Both the position numbers and the translations under genes were made by a program. The notes below the pieces were generated by a model. It had not been told where the DNA came from and searched no databases. It worked only from the letters and a program-made list of their open reading frames with translations. Positions 7,101 to 14,362 of a stretch of DNA of 20,968 bases are shown here, piece after piece (position 1 is the stretch's first letter; each line of letters begins with the position of its first letter). Source of the stretch: DASRZM01 sp035686365 (GTDB lineage: Bacteria; Pseudomonadota; Gammaproteobacteria; Xanthomonadales; Xanthomonadaceae). The stretch lies in assembly GCA_035686365.1 (NCBI GenBank), contig DASRZM010000086.1:1-20968 (forward strand), given 5' to 3'.

Positions 7101-8265
7101 TGTGGATGTTGAGCACGGGCACGGCGATGCGCGCGCCGGTGCCGGGGCCGCGGTTGGACTGCCGCAGGTCCGGGCGGCCGGGCTCTTCCAGGCGCTGGAT
7201 CTGGCCCAGGGAGTTGGGCAGGCCGGTCTCGGGGAAGGTGGTGTTGATGTTGCGCCCGCCGCGCTCGAACACGCGGAAGATGTCCGACGGCGGGATGATC
7301 TCCCAGGACGGCAACGAAGTCAGGCTGGGCAGGACGCCGCGCTCGGCCATCTCTGGGGTGACTTCGGTCGGGTTCGTCAGCACGCCCCAGTCGCCGTCGC
7401 GGGTGTAGTACTCGCCCAGGATGTAGCGCTTGTAGGGCAGGATGCCGTTGTTGTACGAGGCGCCGCCCCAGAGCATGGCCGAGGTGGCCATCAACGAGGT
7501 CTGGGTGGCCTTGACGATGGGCAGGTGGCAGGCGCCGCAGGCTTCCTCGGCCACGCGCAGGTCGCCGGGGTTGATGAAGCGGATGAACTCGGCCGATTCC
7601 TTGTTGAGCGTGGCGAAGCTGCCCTCGGGGTTGCGGCTGGCCGGGTAGTACCAGCGGTCCGGGTAGGCGGGCAGCACGTGCGCCTGCTCCATGGCGGCGA
7701 AGTAGTCCGGCGACCACGGGGCGTCGGCGTGCGGGAAGTGGTGGGCGCCCTGGTAGTCCTCGTGCTTGAGCGGGTCGATCGGGCCGATGACGTGGCGGTG
7801 CGGCTGTTCGCCGCCGCCGCGCCAGGCGATGTCGGCATTGCCGCCGTGGCAGTCGGTGCAGCCGAGCACGACGCTGGAGGCCACGTGCATGGTCTTGGCG
7901 TCGGTGTCGGTGTGGCAGCTCTGGCAGCCGGCCGATTTGCGCTCGGCGTCTTCCTGGCTTTGGAAGGCGGGGGCGGGGGCGTGGGTGGTGTATTCGCGTT
8001 CGACGGCCTCTTCTTCGGCGGCGAAGGTGGGCAGGGCAAACGCCGCGAGCACAATGGCCACCACGATGTAGGAGCCGGCGTTGCCGGCGAAAACCGGTTT
8101 CCTTCCGCACGCGGGATCGCCGGCAACGCCGGCTCCTACGTGGGGGCTGGCGTGGTGCGGGGCGTCTGGGGTCGCGGCGTGGGGCATTTCGCCGGGGGCG
8201 CCGTTGTAGGAGCGGCCGTTGGCCGCGAACCGGCAGTGCCTGGGGGCGAGCGGGTGCATTGCCAT
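4162..8265 (-). CDS. Secreted decahaem cytochrome c with LVIVD-repeat propeller
   Basis: 1367 residues. A hydrophobic segment at about 67-82 (YIVVAIVLAAFALPTFA, then AEEE) is a Sec signal. Ten CXXCH haem-c motifs follow at residues 114, 136, 243, 414, 471, 607, 634, 745, 756 and 862. From about 950 to 1260 come LVIVD-type beta-propeller repeats (GLVLVDV, GIVVLDM, GLQVVDV, GLVIVDV, GLKVVQL). It should be an exported electron-transfer protein acting in the periplasm or at the cell surface with the porin encoded 13 bases upstream. I chose the ATG at 8265 because GGAG stands six bases before it. This gives an unusually long, uncharged n-region of ~65 residues encoded partly by REP palindromes; a later non-ATG start nearer the signal is possible. 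No lipobox is seen. The substrate is unknown. The 3' end has a decayed duplicate at 1104-1383. Confidence 0.85.
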   Translation of the reverse strand: MAMHPLAPRHCRFAANGRSYNGAPGEMPHAATPDAPHHASPHVGAGVAGDPACGRKPVFAGNAGSYIVVAIVLAAFALPTFAAEEEAVEREYTTHAPAPAFQSQEDAERKSAGCQSCHTDTDAKTMHVASSVVLGCTDCHGGNADIAWRGGGEQPHRHVIGPIDPLKHEDYQGAHHFPHADAPWSPDYFAAMEQAHVLPAYPDRWYYPASRNPEGSFATLNKESAEFIRFINPGDLRVAEEACGACHLPIVKATQTSLMATSAMLWGGASYNNGILPYKRYILGEYYTRDGDWGVLTNPTEVTPEMAERGVLPSLTSLPSWEIIPPSDIFRVFERGGRNINTTFPETGLPNSLGQIQRLEEPGRPDLRQSNRGPGTGARIAVPVLNIHKTRLNDPHLWFLGTNENPGDFRSSGCTACHVIYANDRDPRHSSVWAKYGNEGHTATVDPTIPHGEPGHPIEHKFTRQIPSSQCMVCHMHQPNMFINTMLGYTMWDYESDAAAMWPGEQRYPTNAQIRAINERNPEEAAIRGKWADPGFLQQVAEQNPELENTQFADYHGHGWNFRAVFKRDRKGHLLTEEGERIREEDPDKFRKAVHMSSVHVDVGMQCVDCHFSQDAHSNGHIVGEVMAGVEIQCQDCHGTPDAYPELLTTGPMAPPTGNNLKLIRNPDGKKRFEWMGGELVQRSAVVPGLEWKLSLLKNISSPGLGYNAKADRAHTMGRDVANLEYGVDAVAQDARAHGTDTMLCYTCHTSWTTSCGGCHLPIQANFKTERKHYEGGETRNYATYNPQVARDQMFQLGIHGDIKGNKIAPVRSSSALVLSSMNANRERIYIQQPPVSAAGYSSQAFAPHYPHTERRTETKTCTDCHLSAENDNNAIMAQLLLHGTKFVDFIGFVSWVGGEGELTGVQVTEWDEPQAVIGSFLHRKAYPDWFARHQGNGNVLQDGWAHRAGTVNCLQHRGEYLYVAEGENGFQAYDIASATNKGFAQRVITAPFSKLGHNTRVKTRNATCVVLPTTQPIHPDRNQGELMREINKEQPFHPIYNYAFVTDAEEGLVLVDVNTLSDGDPLNNFLDRALTWNDGGVLSGVRHLAIAGTWFYASTPQGIVVLDMNDPMAPRYVTTIPVRDPRAAQVQFRYLFATTADGLQVVDVTHPERPRIVQGATVPIASAHKLHVARTYAYVAAGSQGLVIVDVTKPEQPQQYLSFDAGGSIRDARDVTVATTNASLFAYIADGSDGLKVVQLTSPESQPRFYGYSPEPVPQLIASYPTKKPALALSRGLERDRAVDETGHQIAVLGRLGSRPFNAEEMKRLYLDDDGKPWFVTDHVDGPRGIKTQPAPYKPNTIWQNQPEVHDWEAGQLETTEVETPD
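8067..8139. repeat. Inverted pair of REP elements inside the cytochrome gene start
   Basis: Two REP units in opposite orientation, 8067-8090 and 8117-8139, each TGTAGGAGCCGGCGTTGCCG followed by GCGA or its complement, match in 23 bases with a 26-base spacer. They form a strong BIME-type hairpin. If the ATG at 8265 is right, the hairpin lies inside the coding region, just before the signal-peptide hydrophobic core. Confidence 0.85.
8205..8228. repeat. REP element (TGTAGGAGCGGC type)
   Basis: 24 bases beginning TGTAGGAGCGGCCGTTGG, identical to the REP after ispG at 20911-20934. Internally palindromic (CGGCC..GGCCG). It falls within the first 20 codons of the cytochrome reading frame. Confidence 0.85.
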
Positions 8266-8278
8266 CGGTCGCTCCGGA

Positions 8279-10093
8279 TCAGTAGGTCAGCACGAGGTTG
8301 CCGAGCACCGAGTAGTACTCGTCGTCGTCGCCGTACAGGGCGGCCAGGCCGTCGCCGGGGAACAGCACCGCGCCGGATACGCGCAGCACCATGTTCTGGG
8401 TCATGAACGGGCGCCAGATCCAGGCCACCGAGGCGTCGGTGCCGATGTCGCGGTCGATCGGGGCCTGGTTGCGGGCCACCTCCAGCGAGGCGGTCTCGTC
8501 GAACCACAGCTGGTTGAGGTTGAACGAGACCCGCGACTGCGGCGTGAGGTCGAAGTCGGCGCCGATGCCGATCAATCTCAAGCCGGGGCCGTCGAAGTTG
8601 CTCTGGCCCAGCTCCTTGCTCGAGCGCAGGCTCGGGATCATGGAGTTGCGGCCGGTCAGCGCGACACCGCCGCCGCCGATCAGCGGCATGTTCTGGCGGA
8701 TCCAGTAGCTGGTGTCGGCGCCGGCGAAGATCGGGTTCTCGAAGATGGCGTCGTAGCCGTTGGACTCGTCATCGTACGGGTCGTCGTCGCCGCTGACCCA
8801 GGCCGCGGAGCCGCGCACGCGGATCCAGTCGAAGTCCATCGAGGCCTCGGCGGCGAGGAAGCCAGCGTTGATGTCGGTTTCCTCGCCCACGAACACCCCG
8901 TCGTTGTCGCCGAAGGCGTAGTAGGCCGACACGGTGAGGTTGAGGCGACCGAAGTGGCCGTCGCCGTTGTAGCCGATGTAGGTGACGTCGTAGGTGCGCG
9001 GGCGCTCCTGGCCCAGCGAGGCCGGCCGCGAAATGAAGCCGTTCTCGTCGAAGAAGAACTCGTCCTCGCGGTTGCGGTTGTGGACGATGGTGCCCTGGCT
9101 GACGAAGCCCAGCACCGGCCAGTCCTGCCGGTAGAGGTTGGCGATGAAGATGTCGTCGTCGCGGAAGCCCTCGGTGACGTCGTTGAGGCCGGAGTTGGTG
9201 TCCTTCTCCACGCGCCGGAACCAGGCCAGGTTGTACTGCCAGAAGTTGTTGTCGCGGTTGCCGAACAGGCGCACGCCGAAGTTCAGATCCTGGAACAGGA
9301 AGCCGCGGAAGTCGGTGGAAAAAGGCTGTATGCCGATGCGCAGGGAGTCGAAGTCGTAGCGGTCGGACACGTCGCGCAGGTGCTTGTCGTAGAACAGCTC
9401 CTGGATGCCGACGTGGGTGTCGTTGCGGGTGCGGCCCACGCGCGGGTCGATCTCCAGCGCGCGCGCCTCGTCCACCTCCACGCGGCTGGCCTGGACGGCC
9501 AGCGTGAGCCGGAACTCGTGCGTGGGCGGCTTGAACACGGTATCGCCCTTGAACAGGATGATGCCGGCCAGGAAGGTCTGCGCCTGGATCACCTGGTCGA
9601 TGCCGCCGAAGATGTCGATGCTGCCCGGGTCGGAGGTGCCCTGCGGGCCCACCGGCGTGGGGATGGAGCGCGGCTCCAGGATCGTGTCGGAGATGCCCAG
9701 CAGCGAGAAGAACCAGTCATCGCCCTTCAGCCACGGGATCTGCATGGGCTTGTCGCCCTTCCAGATATTCGTGTTGTAGGGGTCGTACCACGGGTAGTGC
9801 AGGCCAAGCGCTTCCATGATCCGCCAGCGGTCCGGCAGCGGCACGAACTCGCCTACCTGGTCCACCGGCGCGGGGCGCACGGCGCCTTCGTTGATGACTT
9901 CGTAGCTGGGCTGGTCGCCGGGCGGATGGCCGGGGCGGCGGCGCGGGAACACCGACTGGTCCGGGTCGTAGGTGGGCGCGGGCACCAGGCCGATCCATTC
10001 CAGCCAGGGCGTGTGCGTGCCGGCGCGCGCAGAGCCCGAGGCGCCGGCCAGGCCGGCGGCGATCAGCAGGGGCAGGGTACGGAGCTTGCTCAT
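8279..10093 (-). CDS. Outer-membrane beta-barrel protein (porin-like)
   Basis: 604 residues with a clear signal peptide (MSKLRTLPLLIAAGLAG, cleavage after ASGSARA). The mature part alternates hydrophobic and polar residues with many aromatics (FRGFLFQDLNFGVRLFG, FWQYNLAWFRRVEKD, GRLNLTVSAYYAFGDND), acidic loops (GDDDPYDDESNGYD), and ends in LVLTY, the aromatic C-terminus recognised by the BAM machinery. It resembles DUF1302-like uncharacterised outer-membrane proteins. Translation probably starts at 10093, seven bases after AGGGGA; an overlapping ATG at 10099 is too close to that site. The gene lies two bases after the lipoprotein gene and 13 bases before the decahaem cytochrome. It has no haem motifs. 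A porin paired with a multihaem cytochrome suggests a sheath that lets electrons cross the outer membrane; this role is inferred. Confidence 0.8.
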   Translation of the reverse strand: MSKLRTLPLLIAAGLAGASGSARAGTHTPWLEWIGLVPAPTYDPDQSVFPRRRPGHPPGDQPSYEVINEGAVRPAPVDQVGEFVPLPDRWRIMEALGLHYPWYDPYNTNIWKGDKPMQIPWLKGDDWFFSLLGISDTILEPRSIPTPVGPQGTSDPGSIDIFGGIDQVIQAQTFLAGIILFKGDTVFKPPTHEFRLTLAVQASRVEVDEARALEIDPRVGRTRNDTHVGIQELFYDKHLRDVSDRYDFDSLRIGIQPFSTDFRGFLFQDLNFGVRLFGNRDNNFWQYNLAWFRRVEKDTNSGLNDVTEGFRDDDIFIANLYRQDWPVLGFVSQGTIVHNRNREDEFFFDENGFISRPASLGQERPRTYDVTYIGYNGDGHFGRLNLTVSAYYAFGDNDGVFVGEETDINAGFLAAEASMDFDWIRVRGSAAWVSGDDDPYDDESNGYDAIFENPIFAGADTSYWIRQNMPLIGGGGVALTGRNSMIPSLRSSKELGQSNFDGPGLRLIGIGADFDLTPQSRVSFNLNQLWFDETASLEVARNQAPIDRDIGTDASVAWIWRPFMTQNMVLRVSGAVLFPGDGLAALYGDDDEYYSVLGNLVLTY

Positions 10094-10095
10094 GC

Positions 10096-12153
10096 TCATT
10101 TCCCCTGGCAGACGTTCTGTTCGTCCGACCCGATGAACGGGGCTTGCGGACATTGCACGTAGCGCAGCCGGACGTTGCGCACGACCAGCTGGTCGGCGCG
10201 GATCGCCGGCGGCGCGTTGTTGACGGTGCCCAGGGCCGCGCCGGCGTTGTGCAGGCCCAGGAACGAGACCATGTCGTCCTGGTCCACGCCGTCGCCGGAC
10301 ACGCCGACGCCGCCCACCAGCACGCCGCCGCGGTAGATCGGCACGCTGCCGGGGAAGATCTGGATGCCGTTGGGCAGGCGCGTGCTGGCCTCGGCGGTGC
10401 CCGGGTCGCCCAGCACGGTGCACGAGCCCGGCGGCGGGTCCGGCAGCGGCACCGGGTTTTCCGGCGTGGGCGCGGGCGCCAGCAGGGTTTCGCCCAGGAA
10501 CAGCGCCAGGCCGGACTGGTTGAGGTAGTGCGCCACGTGCAGGGCGAGCTGGTTGTAGACCAGGTCCAGCTGCAGGCCGTCGTGGAACGGGCTCCACTGC
10601 GCGAACGGCCGCGAGAACGGGCCCGACTGGTTGGAGATGATGCCGTCGGGGTAGAACGGCCGCGACAGGTTGCCGCCGGCGCGGTCGGAGAAGGCCACCG
10701 CGCCGTCGGCCAGGGCAGTCGGGTTGCCGATGAAATCGCGGACGCGGGTGACGTAATCGCCGATGCTGATGCTGTCGGTGACATTGAACACCACGCCCTG
10801 CGGCGCCAGCGTGGCATTGAGGTAGTTGACCTGCGGCGCGGCGAACAGGTCCGCGGCGGCGTGGTCGGCGGAGAAGAAGGCCGCCGTGCGCGCCTTCTGC
10901 AGCGACACGTCGATGCCGAAGATCGGCGCATCGCGGGTACGCGCCAGCGCCAGCACCACGCCGTTGCTGTCCACCACCGAGATGCTCACGCGCGCCGGGG
11001 TGCTGAGCGGGCGGCGGATCTGCGCGCGCGCGCGGTTGGCTATGTCCAGGGCCTCGTCGACGATGCGGCGGGCCTCCTCGGGGGTGAGCGCGCTGGCGCC
11101 GTCGGTGCCGGCGCGCGGCGGGTAGCGCGGATTGCCGTCGTCGTCCACCAGCACGAAGGCGTCGCGGCCCGGGTACAGCGCGGCCTCGGCGCGGATGCCC
11201 GACTCGGGCGCGCCGAACACGGTGCCGGGGATGATGGCGCCGTCGGAGTAGGCCGGTACCGGGATCAGCGTGCCGTCGGCGGCCAGGTTGCCGGTGGCGC
11301 CGCCGGCCACGGCCAGGTCGTCGAAATCCACGTCGCTGTAGCGGAAGGTCTTGCCGTCCACGGTGATGCGGTCGCCACGGCGATCGATCGGCGCGGCGAA
11401 GCCGAACGTGGCAGCCGTGGCGACCAGTTCGTCGAGGTCGCGGTCGAAGTCGCTGATCACCTCGTCCAGCGTGTAGGTGCTGTCGGCGATCACGCCCACG
11501 CCGCCGACCGGCACGCCGGCCTTGTACAGCGGGAAGCCGCCGGGGTCGGCCGACAGGCCCAGCGGGCTGCGGTGCGGGCCGGTGTTGGTGCCGCCGCCGG
11601 GGACGAAGCGGTTGACCAGGTCCGAGCACGGCAGCTGGCTGAACTGCACGCCGAACAGCGGGCCCGAGGGCGCGTTGAACTCGCCGGGGTTGAAGTGCTC
11701 CTGCACGATCTGGCTGGCCGTGCGGGTGGAGAAGGCGTTGCCTTCGCTGGACAGGTAGGCGCCGGTGATGGCCTTGGCGATCGCGGCCAGTTCGCTGGGC
11801 ACGGACAGGTTCTCGAGGCCGCCGATCACCGGGCGGCCGGAGGTGATGGTGACCAGGGCGCCGGCGCCGGTCATGCGGTACACGCCCAGCACGTTGCCGA
11901 CGCGGTCGACCACGGCGATGGTGGCGGGGCTGCCCTGGGCCTTGGCCTCGGCGACGGCCTGCGAGATCACCCGCGAGACCTCGGCGGCGGTCAGGAAGGA
12001 ATCGGCGCTGACGCAGGAGCCGGTGCAACCCGGGCCGGAAGCGGCCGGGGGGGGTGCCGTGCCGACCGGGTCGGCCGTGTTGCTGCCGCCGCTGCAGGCG
12101 GACAGCGCCGCTGCAATGGCAAGCGCGAGACCTGCGTTGCACACCTTCCGCAT
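10096..12153 (-). CDS. Lipoprotein with two GlcG/HbpS-like (DUF336) domains
   Basis: 685 residues from the ATG at 12153, preceded by GGGGAGGG about ten bases upstream. Residues 1-20 (MRKVCNAGLALAIAAALSAC) are a lipoprotein signal with lipobox LSAC, modified at Cys20. Two DUF336-type domains follow, at about 54-250 and 355-640. Each begins with LTAAEV or LTPEEA and a PATIAVVDRVGNVLG- or RVSISVVDSNGVVLAL-like strand, and ends with the family's GGVGV motif (residues 217 and 614). HbpS, the best-known relative, binds haem; GlcG is of unknown function. Both domains carry long inserts, making the protein about four times the usual length. A role in haem handling or in docking the multihaem proteins is possible. 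It is tightly linked to the porin gene downstream. Confidence 0.8.
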   Translation of the reverse strand: MRKVCNAGLALAIAAALSACSGGSNTADPVGTAPPPAASGPGCTGSCVSADSFLTAAEVSRVISQAVAEAKAQGSPATIAVVDRVGNVLGVYRMTGAGALVTITSGRPVIGGLENLSVPSELAAIAKAITGAYLSSEGNAFSTRTASQIVQEHFNPGEFNAPSGPLFGVQFSQLPCSDLVNRFVPGGGTNTGPHRSPLGLSADPGGFPLYKAGVPVGGVGVIADSTYTLDEVISDFDRDLDELVATAATFGFAAPIDRRGDRITVDGKTFRYSDVDFDDLAVAGGATGNLAADGTLIPVPAYSDGAIIPGTVFGAPESGIRAEAALYPGRDAFVLVDDDGNPRYPPRAGTDGASALTPEEARRIVDEALDIANRARAQIRRPLSTPARVSISVVDSNGVVLALARTRDAPIFGIDVSLQKARTAAFFSADHAAADLFAAPQVNYLNATLAPQGVVFNVTDSISIGDYVTRVRDFIGNPTALADGAVAFSDRAGGNLSRPFYPDGIISNQSGPFSRPFAQWSPFHDGLQLDLVYNQLALHVAHYLNQSGLALFLGETLLAPAPTPENPVPLPDPPPGSCTVLGDPGTAEASTRLPNGIQIFPGSVPIYRGGVLVGGVGVSGDGVDQDDMVSFLGLHNAGAALGTVNNAPPAIRADQLVVRNVRLRYVQCPQAPFIGSDEQNVCQGK

Positions 12154-12257
12154 GGCGGCGAACCCTCCCCAAGGTTCTTGTTGGGTGGCCGGCTGCACGC
12201 TCCCTGCCGGTCGCGGCCGATGATAACGCAATGTGTATGCGGAGTTGGACCCGCGTT

Positions 12258-12284
12258 ATGGACTCCCTCCCTTTCGCGCAGCGA
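12258..12284. repeat. Single copy of the 27-bp repeat
   Basis: ATGGACTCCCTCCCTTTCGC followed by GCAGCGA, the same unit found five times at 12442-12577, here continuing into GGGAGGGCTGGGGAGGGGTC as the far end of a hairpin. Confidence 0.8.
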
Positions 12285-12441
12285 ACGGGAGGGCTGGGGA
12301 GGGGTCGCGCGGCGCCAGCCGCGCGCGGAATGCTGCTGTCCGACGATCGCTCCCGTACGCACAAGCCGAGGCGCTCCGCCCGCCACCCCCTCCCGGCCTC
12401 CCCCTCCGCGCCTTCGGCGCGCACGTGGAGGAGACAAGCGG

Positions 12442-12577
12442 ATGGACTCCCTCCCTTTCGCGCAGCGAATGGACTCCCTCCCTTTCGCGCAGCGGATGGA
12501 CTCCCTCCCTTTCGCGCAGCGGCTGGACTCCCTCCCTTTCGCGCAGCGGTATGGACTCCCTCCCTTTCGCGCAGCGA
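12442..12577. repeat. Five tandem copies of a 27-bp repeat
   Basis: Copies start at 12442, 12469, 12496, 12523 and 12551; one extra T precedes the last. Each reads (A/C)TGGACTCCCTCCCTTTCG then CGCAGCG(A/G). Copies differ at only one or two bases, which suggests recent slippage. The unit is one half of a longer hairpin whose other half (GGGGAGGGCTGGGGAGGGG) follows only the last copy. No spacers separate the copies. Confidence 0.9.
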
Positions 12578-12684
12578 AGGGGAGGGCTGGGGAGGGGTCG
12601 CGCGGCGCAGCCGCGCGCGGGGGCAGCCGCAAACCCCCAATCATTCGGCGAGGGGTCGCGCGGCGCAGCCGCGCGTGGGATCCC

Positions 12685-14358
12685 TCACAGGTCCCGCTGC
12701 AGCAGGTGCGCCGACTCGTGGTAGCCGTGGCATTCGGTGCACGAGCTGCCCAGCAGCCCGGTCCCGCCTTTCTCGCCGCCATGGCACTGCCGGCAGTTGG
12801 CGATGTCCGGGATCAGCACGTTGCGGCTCTCGTGCGAGCGCGCCGCTTCGTGGCAGTCGCCGCAGGCCATGGTGGTGTGGCTGCGGTGGTCGAAGCGGGC
12901 CTTGGTAAACCACACGCCGGCCACGCGCACCGGCGCGACCATCCACGGCTGGTCCACCTCGCGCCCGGGGCTGACCACGTGGCACACGCTACAGGCCTGG
13001 CCGGTGAACAGGCTCTCGCCCACGCGGCGGGCCTTGTCGCGGGCCCAGGTCAGCGCTTCCTGGCGGATTTCACGGGTCACCGGCTGGCCCGGGCGGCGGC
13101 GCGTACGCACCGAGTCGGGCGCGGTCGGGTCGCGGATTTCGCCGTCGAGCGCGCGGCGGGCGTAGAACTCGTCGAGCATGTACAGGATTTCCTGGATCTT
13201 CGCGTGCGGCACCTGGCGCTCGGGCTCGGTGATGTCGAAGGTCAGGCGGTGGCAGTCCTGGCACATGGTCTCGAAGTCCACCGGCAGCATCTTGGCGCCG
13301 CCGGGCTCGGGCGCATGGCAGCTCGCACACTGCAGCACGCGGGTGCCATCGGGCGCCTCGATGCCGGCCGGGTCCAGGTGGGTGTCGTGCGGGAACTTCA
13401 GACCCGAGCGCTCGTCCAGCGGCTGCTCGTTGAGCGAAACGCGCCGCGGCGTGTACTGCCCCTGCTCGTCCCAGGCCGGCAGGGTGACGGAAAACTGCGG
13501 GTGCGACCGGCCGAAGTCGGCGGCGTCTTCCAGTGTGCTGGCGCCGGCGGTGCGTTCGGGCAGGTCCTGGTGGCAGCCCGAGCACAGCGCCTGGTCGTTG
13601 CGGACCAGGGCCTTGGCGCCGTTGTGGTCGCGGTGGCAGTGCGCGCAGCGCGCCTCGCCCAGCTCGGGCAGGTTGAACTTCGCCGGGTCGGCGTGCGCCG
13701 GCGTGAGTGCGTGGCAGGTCAGGCAGGCATCGTCGCGCACCCAGCGGAACTCGACGGTATGACAGCTGGTGCAGTTGTGGCCGAAGAAGCGGTGCGCACC
13801 GGCCAGAGGACCGGCCTGCCAGGAGCTGCGCGAGGGCAGCGGCGTGGCCCGCAGGAAGCCGTCCACGGCCGGCGCGAAGTGGCCCATCAGCGGCAGCAGC
13901 AGCGCGAACAGCAGCACCACGCCGATTCCGATCCACGAGGGTGCGCGGCGTGCCAGCCAGGTTTCCGACAATGACGTGGCACGCAGCTTGGCGCGGACGT
14001 CGCCGCTGTCGGCGCGGTCGGCCTGCGAGATCTCCACGCCGCCTTCGAAATCCTGCGGCGGGGCGATCATCTCCAGCCGCGTGGTGCCGATCTCCACCAC
14101 GTCGCCGGGGCTCAGCGCGGCGGTCTGGACGATGCCGCCGTTGACGCGCACGCCGGCCACGATCAGCGACTCGATGCGGTAGCGGCCGCCGCCGTCCAGG
14201 GTGATCCGGGCGTGCTGCAGCGCGGCGCGCACGTCGGAGACGAAGATCGCCTGGTCGGTGCCGCGGCCGATGGTCAGGGTGTCGCCGTAGTGGACGTCGT
14301 CCTCGTAGCTGAGCTGGGTCTTGCCCTTGCGATGGATGGTGCGGATCAGCCAGCGCAT
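12685..14358 (-). CDS. FHA-domain, membrane-anchored decahaem cytochrome c
   Basis: 557 residues. Residues ~25-100 form an FHA phosphothreonine-binding domain (LTIGRGTDQAIFVSD, then LQHARITLDGGGRYRIES and VNGGIV), predicted cytoplasmic. One membrane helix follows at about 142-162 (WIGIGVVLLFALLLPLMG). The periplasmic part carries ten CXXCH haem motifs, at residues 196, 212, 238, 259, 344, 366, 456, 499, 522 and 540. It could therefore couple a cytoplasmic phosphorylation signal to periplasmic electron transfer; this is inferred from topology. It starts four bases after the stop of the cytochrome-b-like gene, so the two are surely co-translated. I know of no standard family with this architecture. 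A very GC-rich hairpin lies ten bases past its stop. Confidence 0.85.
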   Translation of the reverse strand: MRWLIRTIHRKGKTQLSYEDDVHYGDTLTIGRGTDQAIFVSDVRAALQHARITLDGGGRYRIESLIVAGVRVNGGIVQTAALSPGDVVEIGTTRLEMIAPPQDFEGGVEISQADRADSGDVRAKLRATSLSETWLARRAPSWIGIGVVLLFALLLPLMGHFAPAVDGFLRATPLPSRSSWQAGPLAGAHRFFGHNCTSCHTVEFRWVRDDACLTCHALTPAHADPAKFNLPELGEARCAHCHRDHNGAKALVRNDQALCSGCHQDLPERTAGASTLEDAADFGRSHPQFSVTLPAWDEQGQYTPRRVSLNEQPLDERSGLKFPHDTHLDPAGIEAPDGTRVLQCASCHAPEPGGAKMLPVDFETMCQDCHRLTFDITEPERQVPHAKIQEILYMLDEFYARRALDGEIRDPTAPDSVRTRRRPGQPVTREIRQEALTWARDKARRVGESLFTGQACSVCHVVSPGREVDQPWMVAPVRVAGVWFTKARFDHRSHTTMACGDCHEAARSHESRNVLIPDIANCRQCHGGEKGGTGLLGSSCTECHGYHESAHLLQRDL

Positions 14359-14362
14359 CGGA

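Larger units (their letters stand above)
12154..12684. other. Repeat-filled 531-bp gap inside the cytochrome cluster
   Basis: No gene is supported here. The stretch is made of GC-rich palindromes: CTCCCTCCCTTTCGCGCAGCG units, GGGGAGGG runs, and CGCGCGGC/GCCGCGCG hairpins at 12599-12617 and 12657-12675, the latter ten bases after the stop of the FHA-cytochrome gene. These hairpins could terminate or process the upstream transcript, so the lipoprotein, porin and decahaem genes may have a separate promoter. A weak -10-like TATCAT on the minus strand lies at 12220-12225. Both strands show long open frames here, but they are low-complexity repeat translations. Confidence 0.65.

Noticed and set aside
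4486..8406. 1306-codon open frame on the plus strand
   Set aside because: It is antisense to the decahaem cytochrome gene and its translation is a valine-, glycine- and histidine-rich shadow without domain motifs; long shadows are expected in GC-rich DNA.
12442..12577. Possible CRISPR array
   Set aside because: The 27-bp units abut directly with no unique spacers, and no cas genes are present.
10100..12640. Upstream extension of the porin reading frame towards 12640
   Set aside because: The open frame continues by chance over the lipoprotein gene; the signal peptide and ribosome binding site at 10093 show where the porin really starts.
10144..13974. 1276-codon open frame on the plus strand
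   Set aside because: Antisense to the lipoprotein and FHA-cytochrome genes and passes through tandem repeats; shadow translation only.
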